A stretch of 6,174 nt of DNA, taken from Caryophanales bacterium (lineage in GTDB: Bacteria; Bacillota_I; Bacilli_A; RF39; UBA660). This document shows, in pieces, positions 1 through 4,631 of the stretch (position 1 is its first letter; every line of letters begins with the position of its first letter). A program made the position numbers and the translations under genes. The notes under the pieces were generated by a model, which saw only the letters and a program-made list of their open reading frames with translations, was not told the DNA's origin and made no database searches. The stretch lies in contig JAEEKO010000066.1 of NCBI GenBank assembly GCA_016282415.1, positions 1 to 6,174 of the forward strand, given 5' to 3'.

Positions 1-65
1 AATTTAAATACTATTGTCATTTGCTTCACCAATACCATTTTATCATAAACTTCTTTTTTTTTCAT
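1..65 (-). CDS. Possible 5' end of a leftward hypothetical gene, cut by the window edge
   Basis: Reading leftward from an ATG at 65-63, 21 codons stay open to the window edge; the product begins MKKKEVYDKM and continues with a short hydrophobic/basic stretch. Product unknown; I recognise no family. In favour: the codons look ordinary for this genome, the ORF faces away from the cvpA unit, and a TATAAT lies on the minus strand at 78-73. Against: 21 open codons happen easily by chance in AT-rich DNA, there is no Shine-Dalgarno site before this ATG, and three of the first four codons come from an A9 tract. If the -10 is real, transcription would start at or next to the ATG, giving a leaderless mRNA. 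An internal ATG at 38-36 is an alternative start. Low confidence. Confidence 0.35.
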   Translation of the reverse strand, partial: MKKKEVYDKMVLVKQMTIVFK

Positions 66-72
66 TAATATT

Positions 73-82
73 ATTATATAAT
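73..82. promoter_or_regulatory. Palindromic -10 element, possibly bidirectional, upstream of cvpA
   Basis: The ten bases ATTATATAAT are their own reverse complement, so a perfect TATAAT hexamer reads rightward at 77-82 and leftward at 78-73. Rightward transcription would start near 89, about 20 bases before the cvpA ATG at 111. Leftward transcription would start near 66, beside the candidate ATG at 65. Neither strand shows a good -35 box at 16-18 bases (rightward there is only a T-tract) nor an extended TG motif, so the call rests on the -10 alone. In DNA this AT-rich, TATAAT can arise by chance. Confidence 0.4.
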
Positions 83-94
83 TAACTTGTAGAT

Positions 95-100
95 AGAAAG
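95..100 (+). promoter_or_regulatory. Ribosome binding site for cvpA (helps choose the start)
   Basis: AGAAAG matches the 5' part of the full anti-Shine-Dalgarno complement AGAAAGGAGG. It lies 10 bases before ATG 111 and 4 bases before TTG 105. Because the match is to the upstream half of the consensus, the effective spacing to ATG 111 is about 6, which favours the ATG over the TTG. Confidence 0.5.
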
Positions 101-110
101 TTGGTTGAGT

Positions 111-830
111 ATGATTGCAAATGTTATTGATGTTATTATTGTTTTAGCATTAATTATGGGTGGTATTGTTGGTTATAAATCGGGATTCTTTAAAAGCTCA
201 ATTGAGGCGATAGGAGCAATTGGAGCGATTATACTTGCTTTTTACTTAAAGAATTTTATTGCACCAGTTTTATTTAAAGTATGTCCATTCTTTAATTATG
301 GTGGACCATTTAGTGGTTTAGTAACTTTAAATATTTTCTTATATGAAGGAATTGCATTTATTATTGTTTATATTTTATTAATGGTTATTGTTAAAGTAAT
401 TGTTAAATTAACCGAAAAGTTTGAAAAAGTCTTAGATTTTACGGTAATATTAGGGATTCCATCAAAAATCTTTGGAGCTTTATTTGGAGTTGTTGAAACT
501 TACTGTGTAGTATTCGTGTTATTATTTGTATTTGCTCAATTCTCAATTTCAGCAGTAGTATTACATGATAGTTATTTAACTAATCCAATCTTATCTTATA
601 CGCCAATCTTAAGTAATATTACTAGTAATTCTTATAAGGCGTTTAAAGAAGTTTATAATATGAAGAAAAAATATAAAAATACTGGTGATATGAATGAATA
701 TAATCTAGAAAGTTTAGATGTAATGTTAAAATATGAAATTGTAACTCCAGAAGAAGTTAGAGATTTACAAGATCGCAAAAAGCTTAATATTAAAAATATT
801 GACAGTGTTGTTAAAAAATATGAGGTATAA
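111..830 (+). CDS. CvpA-family (colicin V production-like) membrane protein
   Basis: A 239-residue integral membrane protein of the CvpA family. The name comes from E. coli cvpA, needed for colicin V production; the biochemical role is unsettled and is linked in enterobacteria to envelope and bile-salt tolerance. Seen here: an N-terminus with NVIDVIIVLALIMGG then GYKSGFF, typical of the family, and four hydrophobic segments at about residues 3-21, 33-55, 76-99 and 118-146. The last contains the family-like IFGALFG turn at 120-126. A conserved-looking segment at about 150-170 (LHDSYLTNPI) follows the last helix, and then a charged, probably cytoplasmic tail of about 70 residues. I chose ATG 111; a TTG at 105 would add two residues but fits the ribosome binding site less well. 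It is the first gene of a likely two-gene unit with the thioredoxin, two bases downstream. The family call is firm; the function is not known. Confidence 0.85.
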   Translation: MIANVIDVIIVLALIMGGIVGYKSGFFKSSIEAIGAIGAIILAFYLKNFIAPVLFKVCPFFNYGGPFSGLVTLNIFLYEGIAFIIVYILLMVIVKVIVKLTEKFEKVLDFTVILGIPSKIFGALFGVVETYCVVFVLLFVFAQFSISAVVLHDSYLTNPILSYTPILSNITSNSYKAFKEVYNMKKKYKNTGDMNEYNLESLDVMLKYEIVTPEEVRDLQDRKKLNIKNIDSVVKKYEV

Positions 831-832
831 TA

Positions 833-1126
833 ATGATTAAATATTTAGAAAATGAAAGTGATTATAAAGCAATTGTTAATGAAGGTGTTTGGTTAATTGA
901 TTTTTATGCTGATTGGTGTGGACCTTGCAAAATGCTTGGTGGCGAATTAGAAAAGTTAACGGATGTTAATATTTTAAAGATTAATACTGATCAATACACT
1001 GATTTAGCATTAAGCTATGGAGTTATGTCCATTCCTGCTATTTTTATTCTTAAAGATGGAGAAGTTATTAAAAAGAGTGTTGGTTATAAAACCTATGATG
1101 AATTAAAAGCTTTTATTGAAGAATAA
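833..1126 (+). CDS. Thioredoxin family protein (short, divergent)
   Basis: A 97-residue cytoplasmic thioredoxin-fold protein, expected to reduce protein disulfides. The redox motif W28-C29-G30-P31-C32-K33 is intact, preceded by D23 (matching buried Asp26 of E. coli Trx), and the cis-proline is P68 in SIPAIF. The LKDGEV turn and the glycine of SVGYK also match. It is about ten residues shorter than E. coli Trx, mostly at the N-terminus. Two canonical positions differ: the proline five residues after the second cysteine (E. coli Pro40) is G37, and the threonine after the cis-proline is A69. It may therefore be a thioredoxin-like paralogue rather than the main TrxA. The start at 833 follows GAGGT (822-826) by six bases; that site lies inside the last codons of cvpA, and only two bases separate the genes, so translation is probably coupled. 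A terminator begins at its stop codon. Confidence 0.88.
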   Translation: MIKYLENESDYKAIVNEGVWLIDFYADWCGPCKMLGGELEKLTDVNILKINTDQYTDLALSYGVMSIPAIFILKDGEVIKKSVGYKTYDELKAFIEE

Positions 1127-1150
1127 GAGAAAAGTTTTTCTCTTTTTTTT
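1125..1150 (+). terminator. Intrinsic terminator after the thioredoxin gene
   Basis: AAGAGAAA (1125-1132) pairs with TTTCTCTT (1137-1144) around the loop AGTT, and a run of eight T covers 1143-1150; another run of seven follows at 1154-1160. The hairpin starts within the TAA stop codon. The stem has only two G-C pairs, so termination may be partial and some transcription could continue into polA. Confidence 0.6.
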
Positions 1151-1159
1151 ATGTTTTTT

Positions 1160-1168
1160 TGTTATACT
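1160..1168 (+). promoter_or_regulatory. Extended -10 promoter for polA-mutM
   Basis: TGTTATACT is an extended -10 element (TGn followed by TATACT, five of six matches to TATAAT). No convincing -35 hexamer occurs at 16-18 bases; that stretch is the terminator arm and T-tract. Transcription would begin near 1175, leaving a leader of only about 12 bases that is little more than the ribosome binding site. Confidence 0.5.
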
Positions 1169-1174
1169 ATTATT

Positions 1175-1181
1175 AGGTGAT
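1175..1181 (+). promoter_or_regulatory. polA: Ribosome binding site for polA
   Basis: AGGTGAT matches the AGGAGGTGAT consensus tail and ends five bases before the polA ATG at 1187. It coincides with the predicted transcription start, so the site would sit at the very 5' end of the mRNA. Confidence 0.6.
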
Positions 1182-1186
1182 ACTTT

Positions 1187-3730
1187 ATGAAAAAAATAAT
1201 CTTAGTTGACGGTAACAATTTATTATTTAGAAGTTATTATGCAACAGCTTATACTGGTAATATCATGAAGAATTCCAAAGGATTTCCAACTAATGCTTTA
1301 TATGGATTTATTGGAATGATTAATAAAATTATTAATGAAGAAAAACCAGAATACATGATGGTTGCATTTGATATTGGAAAAAATTTCAGATTAGAAAAAT
1401 ATCCATCTTATAAGGATGGTCGAAGTAAAACTCCGGATGAATTAAAAATGCAAATGCCATATGCTAGAAAACTTCTTGAATGTATGGGTATAAAATATTA
1501 TGAACTTGAACCTTATGAAGCTGATGATATCATTGGAACATTTGCCAGAATGGTTAAAGAAAATGAAAACTTTGATGCTACGATTGTGTCTTCTGATAAA
1601 GATTTAATTCAACTTGTTGGTGGAGGCGTTGATATTAAATTATTAAAACAAAAAGATTATATTCGTTATGATGAAGTAAGTTTTAAAGAAGATTGGGGCA
1701 TTAAACCAATTAATATTATTGATTATAAAGCGATTGCGGGTGATGCTTCTGATAATATTCCGGGAGTTAAAGGAATCGGTGATAAAGGGGCTTTATCATT
1801 ATTAACTAAGTATGAAACCTTAGAGAGTGTTTATGAGCATATTGATGAGATCACAGGTAAAACTAAAGAAAAGTTAATTGATTCCAAAGCCGATGCTTTT
1901 ATGTCAAAAGAAATTGCAACAATTTATGATGAAGTGCCACTTGATGTTTCATTAGAAGATGTTAAATATAGTGGAGTCCCAACTGAAGAATTAAATGGCT
2001 TATTAGAAGAGTTAGAATTTTATTCGTTTATTAAGAAGTTTAATGTAAAAAAAGAAGTTAAACCATTAGAAGTTAAACCAATTCCGGATAAAATTGATGA
2101 TATATGTGCTTATTATATTGAAATTGATAGTGATAATTATCATGATGCTAATATTATTGGTGCATCAGTAACGGATAAATTTGGAACTTATTATTTTGAT
2201 CAAGATAGTATTCCTAAAATGATTGAATTAATTAATAATCATGTTATTTATACTTATGATGAGAAGAAAAATATTCGAGTTTTAAATAAACTAGGTTTAG
2301 AACTTAATGGGGTTATTTTTGATACGATGTTAGCAGCATACTTACTCGAATATGAAACTTCTGATGATATTAGTGTGTTAGCTAATCAATATGATTATGA
2401 ATTAAAGAGCTTCAACGAAAACAAGAAAAATAAATTTGAAGACATGATGGAAGATATTTGCTTTAAGAGCGAATTTGTATTTAAAACGCGTGATGATCTA
2501 GTTAAGAATTTAAAGACTTTTGATATGTTTGATTTATATGAAAAAATTGAACATCCATTAATTAAAGTTTTAAGCAGTATGGAAATTAATGGGGTTAATA
2601 TAGACCAAGCAACCCTTAATGATATGGCTGATACGATTAGAGCTCGTTTAGAATTATTAGAGCGTGATATCTATAATGATGCCGCCCAAGAATTTAATAT
2701 TGATAGTCCTAAACAATTAAGTGAAATCTTATTTGATAAATTAGGATTACCAGATAAGAAAAAGGGTTCTACCGATATTAAAGTATTAAATAACTTAATT
2801 GATTATCATCCAATTATTACTAAGATTATTGAATATCGTAATCAAAAGAAATTACTTTCAACTTACTTAGAGGGATTAGTTAAAACCATTTATAGTGATG
2901 GTAAGATTCATACTATTTTTAAACAAGGGTTAACTAGAACGGGTCGTTTATCATCAGTAAGCCCTAACTTACAAAATATTCCAGTTCGTGATGAAGAAGG
3001 AAGAAAAATTAGAAAAGCCTTTAAAGCGCGACCAGGTTATAAGATTTTAAGTGTTGATTATAGTCAAATTGAATTGCGTATTTTAGCACATATTTCTGAT
3101 TCTAAGGAATTAATTGAAGCTTTTAAAAATGGTGAAGATATTCATACCAAAGTTGCTAGTGATATTTATGGGGTTAGTGTTAATGAAGTAACTAAGTTAA
3201 TGCGTAGTACTGCGAAAGCTGTAATCTTTGGAATTGTTTATGGCATTAGTGGCTTTGGACTTGGTGAGAACTTACATATTAATCCAAAGGATGCTAAAGA
3301 ATTTATTGAAAAATATTATCATTTTTATCCAGGCGTTAAAAGATACATGGATAATATTGTTAAAGAAGCTTATGATAATGGTTATGTAACGACATTATTT
3401 AATCGCCGTCGTACCATAACTGAATTATCTAGTACTAATTACATGATTCGACAAGCTGGTGAACGTATTGCTCTTAATACGCCAATTCAAGGAACTAGTG
3501 CGGATATTATTAAATTAGCAATGATTAATGTTTATAATAAGTTAGTAGCAAGTGATATTGATGCTTTAATGTTAGTACAAGTTCATGATGAATTAATCTT
3601 TGAAGTTAAAGAAGAACAATTAGATGATTTAATTAAATTAGTATCTGATGAAATGATTAATGTTATTACTTTAAAAGTACCATTAATTGTTAGTGCTAAT
3701 TATGGTGATGATTGGTACGAAGCTAAATAG
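1187..3730 (+). CDS. polA: DNA polymerase I
   Basis: Family A DNA polymerase (847 residues; Bacillus-type enzymes are near 880) that fills gaps in repair and removes primers from Okazaki fragments. The 5'-nuclease domain (about 1-285) keeps its metal-binding acids: D8, D62, E111, D113, D114, D137, D139, D186 and D189, with a helix-hairpin-helix at about 190-206. A short linker with a repeated EVKP unit leads to a vestigial 3'-5' exonuclease domain (about 300-455). By hand alignment its E. coli Asp355 and Asp424 positions are Y310 and N362, so proofreading is probably lost, as in Geobacillus Pol I. The polymerase domain (about 456-847) has TGRLSS with R587, motif A DYSQIELR with D624, the O-helix with R673, K677, F681 and Y685, and motif C VHDE with D801. 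An unusual isoleucine, I680, replaces the common asparagine of the NFG motif. It has its own likely promoter and shares a unit with mutM. Confidence 0.97.
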   Translation: MKKIILVDGNNLLFRSYYATAYTGNIMKNSKGFPTNALYGFIGMINKIINEEKPEYMMVAFDIGKNFRLEKYPSYKDGRSKTPDELKMQMPYARKLLECMGIKYYELEPYEADDIIGTFARMVKENENFDATIVSSDKDLIQLVGGGVDIKLLKQKDYIRYDEVSFKEDWGIKPINIIDYKAIAGDASDNIPGVKGIGDKGALSLLTKYETLESVYEHIDEITGKTKEKLIDSKADAFMSKEIATIYDEVPLDVSLEDVKYSGVPTEELNGLLEELEFYSFIKKFNVKKEVKPLEVKPIPDKIDDICAYYIEIDSDNYHDANIIGASVTDKFGTYYFDQDSIPKMIELINNHVIYTYDEKKNIRVLNKLGLELNGVIFDTMLAAYLLEYETSDDISVLANQYDYELKSFNENKKNKFEDMMEDICFKSEFVFKTRDDLVKNLKTFDMFDLYEKIEHPLIKVLSSMEINGVNIDQATLNDMADTIRARLELLERDIYNDAAQEFNIDSPKQLSEILFDKLGLPDKKKGSTDIKVLNNLIDYHPIITKIIEYRNQKKLLSTYLEGLVKTIYSDGKIHTIFKQGLTRTGRLSSVSPNLQNIPVRDEEGRKIRKAFKARPGYKILSVDYSQIELRILAHISDSKELIEAFKNGEDIHTKVASDIYGVSVNEVTKLMRSTAKAVIFGIVYGISGFGLGENLHINPKDAKEFIEKYYHFYPGVKRYMDNIVKEAYDNGYVTTLFNRRRTITELSSTNYMIRQAGERIALNTPIQGTSADIIKLAMINVYNKLVASDIDALMLVQVHDELIFEVKEEQLDDLIKLVSDEMINVITLKVPLIVSANYGDDWYEAK
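2054..2083 (+). repeat. Two-unit 15-base tandem repeat in the polA linker
   Basis: GAAGTTAAACCATTA (2054-2068) is followed directly by GAAGTTAAACCAATT (2069-2083): the first 12 bases are identical and 13 of 15 match overall. It encodes EVKPL-EVKPI, residues 290-299, in the flexible hinge between the 5'-nuclease domain and the rest of Pol I. The period is a whole number of codons, so copy-number change would keep the frame. Confidence 0.8.
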
Positions 3731-3737
3731 GAAGTGA
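3729..3737 (+). promoter_or_regulatory. mutM: Ribosome binding site for mutM, overlapping the polA stop
   Basis: AGGAAGTGA starts inside the TAG stop codon of polA (3728-3730) and ends four bases before the mutM ATG at 3742. Ribosomes finishing polA would be over the site, so the two products are probably made by coupled translation. Confidence 0.65.
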
Positions 3738-3741
3738 TATA

Positions 3742-4560
3742 ATGCCAGAAATAGCAGAAGTAGAAACGGTTAAAAAGCGATTAAATAATGAAGTTTTAAA
3801 TAAAAGAATTAAAAATGTTAAAATTATTTATAATAAAACTATTGAGAGTGATATAAAGGAATTTCAAACGAAATTAATTAATGAAAAATTTACTGCCGTA
3901 TTAAGAAGGGGTAAATATTTAATCTTTCAAACGGATCACTATGACATTGTTAGTCATCTTCGTATGGAAGGAAGATTCTATTATAAACCAAGTAGTGATC
4001 CGGTATTAAAACATGAACATGTTATTATTACGTTTGATGATGATACGGATTTAAGGTATTATGATTCTCGTAAATTTGGTCGTATGTGTTTACTTAATAA
4101 AGGAGAATATATAAATTATCCGGGAATCAAAAAATTAGGAATTGAAGCTAATAGTAAAGAATTAACCGCTAAATATTTAAATGATTGTTTAAAGAATAAA
4201 ACGATTGCAATTAAAACGGCCTTGCTTGATCAAACTATTATTAGTGGATTGGGTAATATTTATGATAATGAAGTATTATTTGTATCAGGAATTAATCCAA
4301 CTAAACCAGCTAACAAGGTTACGATGAAGGAATGTGAAAAAATCGTTGCTAATTCCAAAATAATTGTTGATGAAGCAATTAAGTGTGGGGGAACGACAAT
4401 TCATAGTTTTGAATCGGCATTAGGAGTTACTGGTGGTTACCAAGATAAGTTATTAGTTCATGGTAATAATGGTAAACCATGTCGTAATTGTCAGACTCTT
4501 ATTAAGAAGATTAAAGTTAATGGTAGAGGAACTTATTATTGTCCTAAATGTCAAAAATAA
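3742..4560 (+). CDS. mutM: Formamidopyrimidine-DNA glycosylase (Fpg/MutM)
   Basis: A 272-residue DNA glycosylase/AP lyase that removes 8-oxoguanine and formamidopyrimidines opposite C, starting base-excision repair. The start is fixed by the catalytic N-terminus: P2 (the nucleophile after Met removal) and E3 in MPEIAEVETV. Other expected residues are present: K58 in RRGKYL, the helix-filling M75 in HLRMEGR, R110 and F112 in DSRKFGR, and N172 in GLGNIY. The C-terminal zinc finger has C247, C250, C267 and C270, with R262 in its hairpin (GRGTYYC). Residue 5 is Ala where the family nearly always has Pro (MPELPEVET). The GRGTYYCPKCQ ending and the whole length fit Fpg rather than Nei. The gene sits 11 bases after polA, as in Bacillus where mutM also follows polA. 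A strong-looking hairpin terminator begins in its last codons. Confidence 0.96.
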   Translation: MPEIAEVETVKKRLNNEVLNKRIKNVKIIYNKTIESDIKEFQTKLINEKFTAVLRRGKYLIFQTDHYDIVSHLRMEGRFYYKPSSDPVLKHEHVIITFDDDTDLRYYDSRKFGRMCLLNKGEYINYPGIKKLGIEANSKELTAKYLNDCLKNKTIAIKTALLDQTIISGLGNIYDNEVLFVSGINPTKPANKVTMKECEKIVANSKIIVDEAIKCGGTTIHSFESALGVTGGYQDKLLVHGNNGKPCRNCQTLIKKIKVNGRGTYYCPKCQK

Positions 4561-4584
4561 CTAAGAATATTTAGTTATTTTTTT
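4553..4584 (+). terminator. Intrinsic terminator after mutM
   Basis: AAAAATAACTAA (4553-4564) is perfectly complementary to TTAGTTATTTTT (4571-4582), giving a 12-pair stem with the six-base loop GAATAT; T runs through 4578-4584. The left arm starts in the last codons of mutM. The A-rich left side against the T-tract means it could also work, less well, on the other strand. It separates the polA-mutM unit from lepA. Confidence 0.75.
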
Positions 4585-4586
4585 AA

Positions 4587-4615
4587 TTGTTTATTAACTG
4601 TTTCTTTGATAAAAT
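4587..4615 (+). promoter_or_regulatory. Promoter for lepA with extended -10
   Basis: A weak -35 TTGTTT (4587-4592) lies 17 bases before TAAAAT (4610-4615), and TG at 4607-4608 makes an extended -10, TGATAAAAT. Transcription would start near 4622, only about ten bases before the lepA start, the same short-leader layout as at polA. Position directly after a terminator supports it. Confidence 0.5.
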
Positions 4616-4618
4616 AAT

Positions 4619-4625
4619 GGTGGTG
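4619..4625 (+). promoter_or_regulatory. lepA: Weak ribosome binding site for lepA
   Basis: GGTGGTG ends six bases before the ATG at 4632. It matches the GG-rich core only imperfectly (no AGGAGG run). It overlaps the predicted transcription start, so initiation may depend on features of an almost leaderless mRNA. Confidence 0.4.
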
Positions 4626-4631
4626 TTATAA

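Noticed and set aside
1..48. Rightward open frame at the left edge, end of an upstream gene
   Set aside because: Only 15 codons before a stop, with an unremarkable sequence; the leftward reading looks more natural and is also weak.
105..110. TTG at 105 as the start of the CvpA-family gene
   Set aside because: It adds only two residues, is a weaker start codon, and fits the AGAAAG site less well than ATG 111.
826..831. TATAAT before the thioredoxin gene
   Set aside because: It is formed by the cvpA stop codon region only two bases before the thioredoxin ATG, and lacks a TG extension; transcription from it would start within the gene.
3735..3743. TGATATAAT, a perfect extended -10 just before mutM
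   Set aside because: It overlaps the mutM ATG, so its transcript would start inside the gene and lack the start codon and ribosome binding site; no -35 at suitable spacing. Probably a chance result of the SD and start arrangement.
3742..4560. Endonuclease VIII (Nei) instead of Fpg
   Set aside because: The N-terminus MPEIAEVETV, the GLGNIY segment and the GRGTYYCPKC zinc finger follow Fpg; Nei begins MPEGPE.
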